In this document: positions 9,270 to 18,250 of the stretch, one piece after another
How positions within the stretch are numbered: the first letter of the stretch is position 1
How the letters are laid out: each line of letters begins with the position of its first letter
Source: Pseudomonadales bacterium
GTDB taxonomy: Bacteria > Pseudomonadota > Gammaproteobacteria > Pseudomonadales > Azotimanducaceae
Direction of reading: 5' to 3'
DNA length: 64,000 nucleotides
NCBI GenBank assembly: GCA_012103505.1
Contig: WLWP01000001.1
Coordinates: 992,001-1,056,000 of the forward strand
Program-made: the position numbers and the translations under genes
Notes under the pieces: generated by a model
The model's database searches: none
What the model was told of the DNA's origin: nothing
Seen by the model: only the letters and a program-made list of their open reading frames with translations

Positions 9270-10643
9270 TTAAAAGTGTTGGCGCGCTAATTTGCTCGCC
9301 AGACCCGTGTAGGTTGATGGAAGTAAGTCTTTGAGCTCCGCCAGCGCTCCAGCTGGCAGTTCAAGTTCGGTTAGGATTTCTGAGAACACAGCAGCGTTCA
9401 TTTGGCGACCGCGAGTCACAGCTTTTAGCTTTTCGTAGGGTTCTGCCATGCCGTGTTTTCGCATGACGGTTTGTACAGCTTCAGCGAGAACCTCCCAACT
9501 ATTATCGAGATCTTTTCCGATTGCCTGAGGGTTGATTTCCAGACGAGTGAGCCCACGCATTGTCGCCTGATAGCTAATAGCGCAATGAGCCAGAGCGGTA
9601 CCGATATTTCGTAGCACGGTTGAATCTGAAAGATCGCGCTGCCATCGCGAAACGGCCAGCTTTTGTGCCATATGGTCTAACAGTGCATTCGCTATACCTA
9701 AGTTGCCTTCGGAATTCTCGAAGTCGATGGGGTTAATCTTATGCGGCATCGTCGAGGAACCTGTTTCGCCTTCCACCTTCTTTTGCTTGAAGTATTCTAT
9801 GGAGATGTAACTCCAGATGTCGCGATCAAAGTCGAGCACGATCTGATTGAAACGGATCAGGGCGTGAAAGTACTCCGCTATGTAATCATGCGGCTCGATT
9901 TGAGTCGTCCACGGGTTTAGGGCTAGTCCCAGCCGTTGTAAAAACTCGCCCGATGCAAGCTGCCAATCGATCTCAGGGTAAGCGAGTGCGTGAGCGTTGA
10001 AGTTGCCCACCGCACCGTTGAACTTACCGAGAATTTCCACGTCCTTAAATTGCTTGAGCTGGCGTTGCAGACGAGCGGCAAAGTTCTTCATTTCCTTGCC
10101 AAGCGTGGTGGGGGACGCAGTCTGACCATGCGTGCGTGAGAGCATCGCTAGATCTGCGTTAGCCTCCGCTAACTTGTTTAGCTCAGCGATAAGGGCTGCC
10201 ATCTGCCCGACCAGTGCATCGTCCCGGCTGGCCTTTAGCATGAGCGCGTAAGCAGTATTGTTTATATCCTCAGATGTGCAGCAGAAATGTATCCACTCGC
10301 TATGCGCTGTGAGTCCGGGTCGTTCACTAAACTTGGACTTAACAAAATACTCGACGGCTTTTACATCGTGATTGGTCGTTCGCTCGAATGCCTTGACACT
10401 CATGGCGTCCGCTACCGAAAAATCTTGCGCGATGGCTCGTACGAACTGGGCATCTTCTGGTGAAACCGCTTTCAGCTCTGGGACTTGCTCGTGCTCGGAT
10501 AGAAACAGAAACCACTCGCATTCGACCCGTACTCTATACTTGATCAACCCGAATTCGCTAACGATAGGGTTGAGTGAAGAAACTTTGCTGGCATAGCGAC
10601 CGTCGATGGCGCTTATCGCGGTGATTTCTGTGTTGTCGGACAT
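9270..10643 (-). CDS. purB: Adenylosuccinate lyase
   Basis: 457 residues, full length for the gammaproteobacterial PurB type. It catalyses two fumarate-releasing steps: SAICAR to AICAR, and adenylosuccinate to AMP. The fumarase-superfamily signature GSSTMPHKINPIDFENSEGN is near residue 295, with the usual TSEDINNTAYALM and SRTHGQTASPTTLGKE segments before it. It lies 35 bases after mnmA on the same strand. In E. coli and pseudomonads hflD sits between mnmA and purB; here there is no room for it. Confidence 0.96.
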   Translation of the reverse strand: MSDNTEITAISAIDGRYASKVSSLNPIVSEFGLIKYRVRVECEWFLFLSEHEQVPELKAVSPEDAQFVRAIAQDFSVADAMSVKAFERTTNHDVKAVEYFVKSKFSERPGLTAHSEWIHFCCTSEDINNTAYALMLKASRDDALVGQMAALIAELNKLAEANADLAMLSRTHGQTASPTTLGKEMKNFAARLQRQLKQFKDVEILGKFNGAVGNFNAHALAYPEIDWQLASGEFLQRLGLALNPWTTQIEPHDYIAEYFHALIRFNQIVLDFDRDIWSYISIEYFKQKKVEGETGSSTMPHKINPIDFENSEGNLGIANALLDHMAQKLAVSRWQRDLSDSTVLRNIGTALAHCAISYQATMRGLTRLEINPQAIGKDLDNSWEVLAEAVQTVMRKHGMAEPYEKLKAVTRGRQMNAAVFSEILTELELPAGALAELKDLLPSTYTGLASKLARQHF

Positions 10644-10678
10644 CGGTACCTGTGTTGAGCTGGAATTATTCTTCGAAA

Positions 10679-11773
10679 CTATGGACTGGTTGTGAGAGCG
10701 GCGTTTATCTCTCGAGATTCTATCCTGGCGCCGCCAAGCATTGTATCTTGATCGTAAAAAGCAATGAACTGTCCTGGTGCAATAGCTCTTTGCGGGATCT
10801 CGAACGTGACTACCAAACTGCCGTCTGCTGCCGCTCGCACTGTGCAGTCCTGATCATCTTGCCGATACCGCACTTTAGCGGTGCACCGTAAAGGATAAAC
10901 GACCTCTTCCAACCAGTTGGGGGACGCAGCGCGTAGCCACTTAGAGGTGAGTGTTAGTTGTTCTTGGGTAACGATAAGTTGATTTGAATCGGAGTCTTTT
11001 TCCGCGACATACCAAGGTCGCTCGGCTCTCCCTTTTAAGCCGCCAATTGCAATTCCTTGCCGTTGACCGATTGTGAAAGCGTGCAGGCCATGGTGCTCGC
11101 CGAGAGTCCGTCCTTGTGGATCACGGATCTGGCCTGGTTTTCTAGAAAGGTATTGATGTATGAAGTCGGCGAAACGACGTTCGCCAATAAAGCAGATTCC
11201 AGTACTGTCTTTGCGCTTGGCGTTATGCAGACCACGTTCGGTGGCAAAATTGCGGACGTCGTCCTTTAACCAGTCACCTAAAGGGAACAAACAATTTTGT
11301 AGTGCCTGCTTTGGTACCGCTTGTAAAAAATAGGATTGATCTTTGCTGGGATCGGCTGCCTTGCTCAAGGTCGGTCCATCGTGGTCGATTTTGACGTAGT
11401 GCCCTGTTGCGATGAAATCAGCGCCCAGAAGGTCTGCGTATGCTGAGAACTGTTTGAATTTGATTTCTCGATTACACAGCACGTCCGGGTTTGGAGTGCG
11501 ACCGCGACTATATTCGGCTAGGAATTCTTCAAACACGTGGTCCCAATATTCCGCGGCGAAATTGGCGGTGTGGAGTTTGATGTTAAGATACTGGCAAACA
11601 GCCTCAGCATCGTTTAGGTCTTCGATCGCGGTGCAGTATTCTGTGCCGTCGTCTTCATCCCAGTTTTTCATGAACAAGCCCTCGACCGAATAACCCGCAT
11701 CTATCAGCAGGCTAGCGGCGACAGATGAGTCGACACCTCCGGACATTCCTACGATGACTGTTGGTTTTGGCAT
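10679..11773 (-). CDS. mnmA: tRNA-specific 2-thiouridylase MnmA
   Basis: 364 residues from ATG 11773 ([20 protein letters not shown]). It forms the 2-thio group of s2U34 in tRNA for Lys, Glu and Gln, receiving sulfur from the Tus relay, whose tusD, tusC, tusB and tusE genes are also in this window. The PP-loop SGGVDSS lies at residues 10-16; the two catalytic cysteines are in [13 protein letters not shown] and [13 protein letters not shown]. The frame extends 50 codons further upstream, but those residues do not resemble MnmA and would run into the divergent moaC. A 104-base intergenic region separates the two divergent genes. Confidence 0.95.
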   Translation of the reverse strand: MPKPTVIVGMSGGVDSSVAASLLIDAGYSVEGLFMKNWDEDDGTEYCTAIEDLNDAEAVCQYLNIKLHTANFAAEYWDHVFEEFLAEYSRGRTPNPDVLCNREIKFKQFSAYADLLGADFIATGHYVKIDHDGPTLSKAADPSKDQSYFLQAVPKQALQNCLFPLGDWLKDDVRNFATERGLHNAKRKDSTGICFIGERRFADFIHQYLSRKPGQIRDPQGRTLGEHHGLHAFTIGQRQGIAIGGLKGRAERPWYVAEKDSDSNQLIVTQEQLTLTSKWLRAASPNWLEEVVYPLRCTAKVRYRQDDQDCTVRAAADGSLVVTFEIPQRAIAPGQFIAFYDQDTMLGGARIESREINAALTTSP

Positions 11774-11877
11774 GGCCTTGACACGAGGGAGCTGGATAAA
11801 GTGGCTATTGTAGCACTCACGCACAGTACGACCGATCGTGTAAAATCGCACCCTTATCCCAAAGAGCCTTTGTACTA

Positions 11878-12357
11878 ATGAGTTCTGATGTTCTGAGTCA
11901 TGTAAATGCCAGCGGTGAGGCAAATATGGTCGATGTCACTGACAAGGAGGTGACGCAACGCATTGCCCGAGCCACCGGCTCGGTGTTAATGAAGCCAGAG
12001 ACCTTAGCGGCGATTCGGGACAACTTGGTCGCGAAAGGAGAGGTGCTTGCCGTGGCCAGAGTTGCAGGCATACAGGCTGCTAAGAAATGTTCGGACCTGA
12101 TACCACTTTGCCACCCACTGGCGTTATCGAAGGTGCAGATAGATTTTGAGCTTTCAGACGGAGAGGTGAAAATTACCTCCATGTGCAAATTGGCTGGTAA
12201 AACCGGGGTCGAAATGGAGGCGCTGTGCGCAGTCAGCACAGCAGCTCTGACCATCTACGACATGTGTAAGGCAAGTGACAAAGGTATGCGTATTGATGGT
12301 GTTCGGCTGTTAGAGAAAGAAGGTGGCAAGTCTGGTCACTGGCGTGCGGAAGATTAA
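11878..12357 (+). CDS. moaC: Cyclic pyranopterin monophosphate synthase MoaC
   Basis: 159 residues, standard MoaC length. It converts the MoaA product 3',8-cyclo-7,8-dihydro-GTP into cyclic pyranopterin monophosphate in molybdenum-cofactor synthesis. Family segments are [56 protein letters not shown] and [12 protein letters not shown]. First gene of moaC-moaD-moaE, with moaD starting two bases after its stop. A moaA-like gene lies about 40 kb away in this window. Confidence 0.96.
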   Translation: MSSDVLSHVNASGEANMVDVTDKEVTQRIARATGSVLMKPETLAAIRDNLVAKGEVLAVARVAGIQAAKKCSDLIPLCHPLALSKVQIDFELSDGEVKITSMCKLAGKTGVEMEALCAVSTAALTIYDMCKASDKGMRIDGVRLLEKEGGKSGHWRAED

Positions 12358-12359
12358 GA

Positions 12360-12617
12360 ATGGCTGAAGTTAGAGTCGTATATTTTGCGTCCCTTCGGGA
12401 AGTCGTCGGTGTAGCGGAGCAGCAGTTTGAGGTCCAATCGCTCGGCGACTTGCTAATGCATATTCGAGAGACTTTCGATTGTGAGGCAGTTCGCGCCCTA
12501 ACAGCTGAGAACGTACGAATTGCTATCAATCAGTCGTTGGTATCCGACATTGATGCCGTACCGTTACTTAGTGCCGGTGATGAGATCGCTTTTTTACCGC
12601 CAGTCACGGGTGGTTAG
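12360..12617 (+). CDS. moaD: Molybdopterin synthase sulfur-carrier subunit MoaD
   Basis: 85-residue ubiquitin-fold protein ending in the required Gly-Gly (LPPVTGG). The C-terminal glycine is adenylated by MoeB and then converted to the thiocarboxylate that supplies the dithiolene sulfur of molybdopterin. The N-terminus reads MAEVRVVYFASLREVVG, typical of MoaD. It is tightly packed between moaC (two-base gap) and moaE (two-base gap). No moeB is seen here. Confidence 0.94.
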   Translation: MAEVRVVYFASLREVVGVAEQQFEVQSLGDLLMHIRETFDCEAVRALTAENVRIAINQSLVSDIDAVPLLSAGDEIAFLPPVTGG

Positions 12618-12619
12618 TG

Positions 12620-13099
12620 ATGTCTGTATCGATAACTGTTCAGGAGCAAGATTTCAACGTTGGCGAAGCGTACGAAGCCATGCGTCAAATCAACGGACCG
12701 AAGGTTGGGGCAATCGCCGCCTTTGTTGGTTTAGTCCGCGATCAAAATGTGAAGGCTGGAGATGGGACGCGAGTGAATACGTTAACGCTCGAGCACTATC
12801 CAGGTATGACGGAGTCCAGCATCCAATCCATAGCGGACAAGGCTCTGGCTCGGTGGCAGTTACAAGCGCTGGCGATCTACCATCGCGTTGGTGAGCTGCA
12901 GCCAATGGATCAGATCGTCATGGTAATGGCGAGTTCTGGGCATCGCGAAGACGCCTTTGCCGCCGCTCAGTTCGTGATGGACTATTTGAAAACCGATGCC
13001 GTGTTTTGGAAGAAGGAGCTAACCGAGTCTGGCAGCCGGTGGATCGAATCAACCAGAGGTGATCAAGAACGGGCTAAAGATTGGCAATCGAAGCCTTAG
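12620..13099 (+). CDS. moaE: Molybdopterin synthase catalytic subunit MoaE
   Basis: 159 residues from ATG 12620; a GTG at 12617 overlapping the moaD stop would add one residue. MoaE pairs with MoaD and inserts two sulfurs into cyclic pyranopterin monophosphate. Recognisable segments are GAIAAFVGLVRDQN, LTLEHYPGMTE, AIYHRVGELQPMDQIV and the C-terminal lysine loop TDAVFWKKE. Last gene of the moaCDE cluster; it converges with cspD. Confidence 0.95.
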   Translation: MSVSITVQEQDFNVGEAYEAMRQINGPKVGAIAAFVGLVRDQNVKAGDGTRVNTLTLEHYPGMTESSIQSIADKALARWQLQALAIYHRVGELQPMDQIVMVMASSGHREDAFAAAQFVMDYLKTDAVFWKKELTESGSRWIESTRGDQERAKDWQSKP

Positions 13100-13126
13100 T
13101 AAAAGTCTCTTCGAGGCAACTAGAAG

Positions 13127-13423
13127 CTACGCGGATGACGCATCAGGTTGACTATGGTCATCTGACTCGTCGGACGCCTCGTCCATGTCTAATTCTACGG
13201 AAACACGGACATCTGGCTCATCAGCTTCTAGAATATTGACAGCGTGCAGCCCCTTGGGCCCTTGCTCGATCTCAAACTTCACTGCTTGACCAGCTTTTAG
13301 AGTCTTGTAGCCTTCCATTTCAATTGCCGAGTAGTGCACGAATAAATCTTCGCCACCCTCATCATCGATGATAAAACCATACCCCTTGGCATTGTTGAAC
13401 CACTTAACTTTGCCAATCGCCAT
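13127..13423 (-). CDS. cspD: Cold-shock domain protein, CspD-like
   Basis: 98 residues from ATG 13423 ([18 protein letters not shown]). The cold-shock domain (residues 1-67) carries the RNP1-like KGYGFI and RNP2-like DLFVHYSAI nucleic-acid binding motifs. A ~30-residue acidic tail ([12 protein letters not shown]) follows, longer than in E. coli CspD. A strong GGGAGGGTGG precedes this start, which rules out the longer frame to 13471. Divergent from clpS-clpA, the arrangement found in E. coli and pseudomonads. In E. coli CspD inhibits replication in stationary phase; the same role here is inferred. Confidence 0.9.
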   Translation of the reverse strand: MAIGKVKWFNNAKGYGFIIDDEGGEDLFVHYSAIEMEGYKTLKAGQAVKFEIEQGPKGLHAVNILEADEPDVRVSVELDMDEASDESDDHSQPDASSA

Positions 13424-13746
13424 GTAACCACCCTCCCAAGCAGCCGTTGTCCAGCTCAAAACGCAGGACATTCGCCACTTTCGTCAAATTCTTATGAGTA
13501 GTCAAGGCCCGGAATTAAAGGAATGCAAGGGTTGAAATTGAAGGATCTGACTCCACATCTTATGTAGGACGGATCTGTCAAAAGCTGACGTGTCCTTAAC
13601 ATAGCGAAGAACGAGCACGAGAACGAGGTTAGTGTCAGACGATGACCAAGAAAAACAGGACAGTTTCGAGACGAAAGCGGTATGATTTCGACCTAATGAT
13701 TCGGTCCCACAATAACCTTCGAACTTAAAATTTCTACTTGTAAACG
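13424..13746. promoter_or_regulatory. Divergent cspD/clpS intergenic region
   Basis: A 323-base stretch without a gene between two divergent starts. Toward clpS a TATGAT at 13681-13686 with AGGACA 18 bases upstream (13657-13662) could be a sigma-70 promoter. Toward cspD a TTGACT is visible near 13500 but without a good -10. No hairpin or repeat stands out. Promoter calls are visual only. Confidence 0.3.
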
Positions 13747-14208
13747 ATGGAAGAACTGCCTGTTGTAACTAGTCTTAACGAGACGGACACTGAAATTGAG
13801 TATTTTGCACTTCATAGTAAACAGGTCGCTTATCGGAGACGAACGAGATCGCTACACGTCATTCGGTTTGAGGGCGATGACGACCATGGCACGGATGAAG
13901 ATCGTGATTCCGGGTTGGCGACTGCCACAGCGAAACCTGAGCTCAAACGTCCTGCAATGTACAAAGTCATTTTGCTCAATGACGACTACACGCCTATGGA
14001 ATTCGTGGTTCACATCCTCGAAGTGTTTTTCTCGATGAATCAAGAAAAAGCAACTCAGATTATGTTAACCGTTCACACGGAAGGTGCTGCGACGGTCGGG
14101 ATCTTTCCGCGCGATATCGCAGAGACCAAATCTGAGCAGGTGAACAACTACGCTCAGGAAAACAATCACCCGCTCATGTCTACCATAGAAATGACGGACA
14201 CCGAATGA
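13747..14208 (+). CDS. clpS: ATP-dependent Clp protease adaptor ClpS, with N-terminal extension
   Basis: The ClpS core occupies roughly residues 60-150 ([59 protein letters not shown]). It contains the N-degron pocket DDYT..EFV and hands N-end-rule substrates to ClpA, encoded 27 bases downstream. At 153 residues it is about 45 longer than the usual ~105. The extra N-terminus ([20 protein letters not shown]) has no family resemblance and no clear ribosome-binding site at ATG 13747. No ATG, GTG or TTG occurs in frame nearer the core, so either the extension is real or a rare start such as ATT near codon 39 is used. Confidence 0.92.
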   Translation: MEELPVVTSLNETDTEIEYFALHSKQVAYRRRTRSLHVIRFEGDDDHGTDEDRDSGLATATAKPELKRPAMYKVILLNDDYTPMEFVVHILEVFFSMNQEKATQIMLTVHTEGAATVGIFPRDIAETKSEQVNNYAQENNHPLMSTIEMTDTE

Positions 14209-14235
14209 TCGTCTAGACGACGATAGGAAAACTGT

Positions 14236-16500
14236 ATGCTGAGTAAAGATCTCGAAGCAACGTTGAATGAAGCATTTCGCGACGCCAAGTCTAAGCGTCA
14301 TGAATTTATGACCGTGGAGCATTTACTGCTCGCGTTGCTGGACAACGATATTGCCATTGATGTTCTGAACAAAATTGGCGGAGAGATCGATAAGCTTCGG
14401 GCAGACCTCGACCAGTACATCGACTCAACCACGCCTTTGATTCCAGCAGGCGATACAGATCGTGAGACTCAACCGACGCTTGGATTCCAGCGAGTCCTGC
14501 AAAGGGCCGTGTTCCATGTCCAGTCCTCCGGGCGAAAAGAAGTGACGGGCGGAAACGTGTTAGTCGCGATCTTCAGCGAACAAGAAAGCCAAGCAGTCTA
14601 CTTCTTAAAATCACAAAACATTGAACGGATAGACGTCGTGAACTACATCTCCCATGGCATTAGCAAGGTGCCTGGTGAAGAAGGTGGCCAAGAACCGATG
14701 TCTGAAGGCGAGGAAGAGGGCGGACCGGAAGGTCAAACACAGAGTCCACTTGAAGCCTTTACCACAAATCTCAACGAAGAAGCTAAGGCGGGTCGCATCG
14801 ATCCGTTAGTAGGCCGGGATGAAGAGCTCGAACGAGTTATCCAAGTTTTATGTCGGAGACGCAAGAACAACCCACTGTTGGTTGGTGAGTCTGGTGTTGG
14901 CAAGACCGCTATCGCTGAAGGTCTAGCGAAACGAATAGTCGATGGACAAGTTCCAGAGGTTGTTGGCGAGAGCGAAATATTTGCCATGGACCTCGGCGCA
15001 TTGCTCGCAGGTACGAAATATCGCGGTGACTTTGAAAAGCGATTCAAGGCAGTCCTCGCTGAACTGAAGAAAAACGAAGGTTCGATCCTCTTTATTGATG
15101 AGGTACACACAATCATCGGAGCAGGCGCAGCGTCTGGCGGTGTCATGGATGCATCGAATCTCCTAAAACCTTTGCTCACCTCTGGTCAGATACGCTGCAT
15201 GGGGTCTACGACCTATCAGGAATATAGGGGCATCTTTGACAAAGACCGTGCCTTGTCGCGCCGGTTCCAAAAAATCGACGTTAACGAACCTGATGTTGAA
15301 GATACCTACAAGATCCTCAAAGGTCTGAAGTCAAGATACGAGGAACACTACGGGCTTCGTTACACCGACAAAGCGCTTCGGGCAGCATCAGAGCTCGCGG
15401 CGAAATACATCCATGACCGTTTTATGCCTGACAAAGCGATCGACGTGGTTGATGAAGCAGGTGCTGCTCAACAGTTACAACCACCAAGCAAGCGTAAGAA
15501 GAGCATCGGTCAATCAGACGTTGAAGCGGTAGTTGCAAAAATTGCCCGCATCCCACCGAATCAGGTCTCGAGTTCAGATAAGAAGGATCTGAAAGACCTG
15601 GATCAGAAGCTGAAAATGGTTGTCTTTGGACAAGACGAGGCGATCGATCAAATGTCGAACGCCATTAAGATGTCACGCGCAGGGTTGAAGTCTGGCGAGA
15701 AACCTATTGGTAGCTTCCTTTTCGCTGGCCCAACTGGGGTTGGTAAGACAGAAGTCAGTCGTCAGTTGGCGAACATTATGGGCGTAGAGCTGCTGCGGTA
15801 TGACATGTCTGAATACATGGAGCGCCATACAGTCTCCAGATTGATCGGCGCACCCCCCGGCTATGTCGGCTTTGATCAGGGTGGCTTGTTGACTGAAGCC
15901 GTCACGAAACACCCACACTCAATCGTGTTGTTGGATGAAATCGAAAAGGCACACCCCGAAGTCTTTAACCTCTTATTGCAGGTCATGGATCACGGTACAT
16001 TGACAGACAACAATGGTCGTAAAGCAGATTTCCGCAACGTTGTTCTCATCATGACAACGAACGCAGGCGCTCAGGAGATGGATCGAACATCCATCGGCTT
16101 CGCCGAACAAGATAACCGAACGGATGGCATGGAAGTTATCAAGCGTATGTTTACGCCTGAATTCCGGAATCGGCTTGATGCCATCGTGCAATTCGGCGCT
16201 CTGCCTCTTGAAGTCGTCAAAACGGTAGCCGACAAATTCCTTACCGAACTCCAAGCGCAGCTAGACGACAAGCGTGTGACGCTGGAAGTGGATGATGCAG
16301 CGTTGGAGTGGCTCGCCAAAGAAGGCTACGACGAAAAAATGGGTGCTCGTCCCATGCAGCGTCTAATTCAGGAGAAGGTCAAAAAGCAACTTGCTGAAGA
16401 CCTTCTGTTTGGCGATTTGTCTAAAGGTGGTGGCACCGTCCGCATTGCTGTTGAAGACGGTGAGCTGACCATAGAGGTGTTAAGTCCGGTCGAAGCCTAG
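14236..16500 (+). CDS. clpA: ATP-dependent Clp protease ATP-binding subunit ClpA
   Basis: 754 residues, full length. ClpA is the AAA+ unfoldase that threads substrates, including ClpS-delivered N-degron proteins, into ClpP. Order: Clp N-domain (residues 1-145), an acidic linker, AAA-1 with Walker A GESGVGKT near residue 220 and Walker B SILFIDEVH, AAA-2 with GPTGVGKT near residue 500 and VLLDEIEKAH, then the ClpP-contact loop (IGFAEQ) and C-terminal D2-small domain. No clpP lies in the window. It converges with infA; the 14-base palindrome AGCCTAGCTAGGCT at 16494-16507 spans the end of the gene. Confidence 0.97.
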   Translation: MLSKDLEATLNEAFRDAKSKRHEFMTVEHLLLALLDNDIAIDVLNKIGGEIDKLRADLDQYIDSTTPLIPAGDTDRETQPTLGFQRVLQRAVFHVQSSGRKEVTGGNVLVAIFSEQESQAVYFLKSQNIERIDVVNYISHGISKVPGEEGGQEPMSEGEEEGGPEGQTQSPLEAFTTNLNEEAKAGRIDPLVGRDEELERVIQVLCRRRKNNPLLVGESGVGKTAIAEGLAKRIVDGQVPEVVGESEIFAMDLGALLAGTKYRGDFEKRFKAVLAELKKNEGSILFIDEVHTIIGAGAASGGVMDASNLLKPLLTSGQIRCMGSTTYQEYRGIFDKDRALSRRFQKIDVNEPDVEDTYKILKGLKSRYEEHYGLRYTDKALRAASELAAKYIHDRFMPDKAIDVVDEAGAAQQLQPPSKRKKSIGQSDVEAVVAKIARIPPNQVSSSDKKDLKDLDQKLKMVVFGQDEAIDQMSNAIKMSRAGLKSGEKPIGSFLFAGPTGVGKTEVSRQLANIMGVELLRYDMSEYMERHTVSRLIGAPPGYVGFDQGGLLTEAVTKHPHSIVLLDEIEKAHPEVFNLLLQVMDHGTLTDNNGRKADFRNVVLIMTTNAGAQEMDRTSIGFAEQDNRTDGMEVIKRMFTPEFRNRLDAIVQFGALPLEVVKTVADKFLTELQAQLDDKRVTLEVDDAALEWLAKEGYDEKMGARPMQRLIQEKVKKQLAEDLLFGDLSKGGGTVRIAVEDGELTIEVLSPVEA

Positions 16501-16505
16501 CTAGG

Positions 16506-16721
16506 CTACATTCGGAAGGTTATCCGACCTTTCGATAGATCGTATGGGGTAAGTTCTACTTTGACATTGTCCCCGGTGAGGATGCGGATGTAGTTTTTCC
16601 GCATCTTGCCTGAGATGTGAGCGGTGACAATGTGACCGTTTTCCAACTCCACTCGAAACATTGTGTTTGGCAGCGTGTCGACCACGGTGCCATCCATTTC
16701 AATCTGTTCTTCTTTCGCCAT
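16506..16721 (-). CDS. infA: Translation initiation factor IF-1
   Basis: 71 residues from ATG 16721 ([19 protein letters not shown]), an S1/OB-fold protein nearly identical in layout to E. coli IF-1 ([46 protein letters not shown]). It binds the ribosomal A site with IF-2 and IF-3 during initiation. The frame stays open upstream to 16763, but those 14 residues are not part of IF-1. It sits between clpA and bpt as in pseudomonads and enterics. Confidence 0.97.
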   Translation of the reverse strand: MAKEEQIEMDGTVVDTLPNTMFRVELENGHIVTAHISGKMRKNYIRILTGDNVKVELTPYDLSKGRITFRM

Positions 16722-16817
16722 ATAGGGCTTTGACTCTAAATTTGAGCCGCGCATTCTGCCCAAAAGCGCTGACCTTTACTAGGGGCACTCGATCTAGAGG
16801 TGTTCGAAGGTAGTTGT

Positions 16818-17534
16818 TTAATTCAGCCTAACCCAGCCGTTTTTTAAGAAAAGCTCGGTCGGTCGATAGTTAATTTTATAAGCCATCTTGCCGCAATCCC
16901 GTATCCAATAGCCGAGATAAAGGTACGGCAGCTCGAGTTCTTGGCAGAGCGATATCTGCTGCAGAATACTCATTACGCCCAGGCTGCGTTTTTCCTCCGT
17001 CGGCTCAAAGAACGTATAGATGGCAGACAGTCCGTTTGCTTGTTGGTCTGTAACCGCGACGCTGAGCAATTGTTCACCTCTATACAAAGACACGAACAAG
17101 CTATTCGACCAAGGGCTCAACAAAAACGAGCGATATTGATCCTCACTCGCCGGGTACATATCTCCATCGGCGTGGCGAAGGCTAATGTAACGTTCGTAGA
17201 GGTGGTAATGACGCTTGGTAAACGCTGCATCTTCGATCCGAACGGTGAGGTCCGTATTACGCTTTGCCGTTCTCTTTTGGTTTCTATTTGGCAGAAACTC
17301 AGCAACGGGTAGGCGAGTCGGAACGCACGCCTGACAAGAGCCACAATGCGGCCGGTAGAGATGACTGCCGCTTCTGCGGAATCCTTGGTCCGTCAGGCTT
17401 TGATAGATCAAAGGGGTGACTGTTTCGCGTGGGTCAAAGAACAACGTTTGGGCGTTATTCCGCGCGAGATAGGAGCAAGGGTGCTTAGGCGTTAGAAAAA
17501 ATTTTGATTGGGCGTCTGAATGCTCATCTTGCAT
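16818..17534 (-). CDS. bpt: Aspartate/glutamate leucyltransferase Bpt
   Basis: 238 residues, standard for Bpt (formerly Ate). It transfers leucine from Leu-tRNA to N-terminal Asp or Glu, creating N-degrons read by ClpS. Diagnostic segments are HPCSYLARNNAQTLFFDP near the N-terminus (conserved Cys), RRSGSHLYRPHCGSCQACVPTR, RYISLRHADGDMYP and YLYLGYWIRDCGKMAYKINY. It lies 20 bases downstream of aat; the two transferases are likely cotranscribed toward infA. Confidence 0.95.
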   Translation of the reverse strand: MQDEHSDAQSKFFLTPKHPCSYLARNNAQTLFFDPRETVTPLIYQSLTDQGFRRSGSHLYRPHCGSCQACVPTRLPVAEFLPNRNQKRTAKRNTDLTVRIEDAAFTKRHYHLYERYISLRHADGDMYPASEDQYRSFLLSPWSNSLFVSLYRGEQLLSVAVTDQQANGLSAIYTFFEPTEEKRSLGVMSILQQISLCQELELPYLYLGYWIRDCGKMAYKINYRPTELFLKNGWVRLN

Positions 17535-17554
17535 AGCGGGAATTTATCCGAGGC

Positions 17555-18247
17555 CTAGTCTAATTGCCAGCGACCGCGTCTGGTTTGTTCCAGAGGGTTG
17601 GCGTCGAGGTGGCGTAGAAAATCGGCTCGGGGGATCTCATACACGCCGAGACTCTCAAGATGCGGATTTTGTAGCTGGCAGTCGATCAAATCGAATCCCC
17701 ATGCGGAAAGTTGTTGGTGCAACACATGGAAGGCGACCTTGGAACCGTCTGGCACCAGACTAAACATCGACTCACCAAAGAAACAAAGCCCCAGAGACAC
17801 GCCGTACAAGCCGCCCACCAAGTCGCCATCGAGATAGGTCTCGAAAGAATGGGCTAATCCCGCTCCGTGCAAGTCTGAGTAGGCTGCTTTCATCTCTGTT
17901 GTGATCCAGGTACCTGCTACGTCCCGTCGAGGCTCGCTGCAGTAATCGACGACACTTGCAAAAGCTTGATCTACCGCGATTTCAAACCCCGCATTGCGAA
18001 TTCGCTTGGCAAGGCTTCTGGTGACTTTCATTCGACCGGGCTCGATCACCGCGCGCTGGCTGGGACTCCACCACAATATATGGTCATCTTCTGGGCCAAA
18101 CCAAGGGAAAATGCCGCGCGCATAGGCTTCGATTAGCCACTCTAAAGAGAGGTCACCGCCCGCAGCGAGAAGCCCATCTGGCTCCGAAAGCGCTTGGGCT
18201 GGATCAGGAAAACCGACTGGTGCAGCCGGTAGCAGGGGAATGCTCAG
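17555..18247 (-). CDS. aat: Leucyl/phenylalanyl-tRNA--protein transferase Aat, no standard start codon
   Basis: Aat adds Leu or Phe to N-terminal Arg/Lys, the second entry to the N-degron pathway completed here by bpt, clpS and clpA. The family N-terminus is fully encoded: SIPLLPAAPVGFPDPAQAL, EPDGLLAAGGDLSLEWL, AYARGIFPWF, WWSPSQRAVI, and on to FFGESMFS and DCQLQNPHLESLG. The only codons near the expected start are CTG (18247), ATT (18241) and CTG (18235). A TAA in the same frame (18253-18251, the stop of the upstream gene) lies directly before. The first ATG/GTG/TTG in frame is TTG 18076, which would remove conserved residues. The CTG at 18247 is my choice, but no good ribosome-binding site precedes it. 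Confidence 0.85.
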   Translation of the reverse strand: MSIPLLPAAPVGFPDPAQALSEPDGLLAAGGDLSLEWLIEAYARGIFPWFGPEDDHILWWSPSQRAVIEPGRMKVTRSLAKRIRNAGFEIAVDQAFASVVDYCSEPRRDVAGTWITTEMKAAYSDLHGAGLAHSFETYLDGDLVGGLYGVSLGLCFFGESMFSLVPDGSKVAFHVLHQQLSAWGFDLIDCQLQNPHLESLGVYEIPRADFLRHLDANPLEQTRRGRWQLD

Positions 18248-18250
18248 GAG

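Noticed and set aside
11774..11923. 50-residue N-terminal extension of MnmA
   Set aside because: MnmA proteins begin a few residues before the SGGVDSS loop; the extension overlaps the divergent moaC start region.
16494..16507. Palindrome AGCCTAGCTAGGCT between clpA and infA as a terminator
   Set aside because: No T run on either strand and almost no loop; it is formed by the end of clpA and the bases after it.
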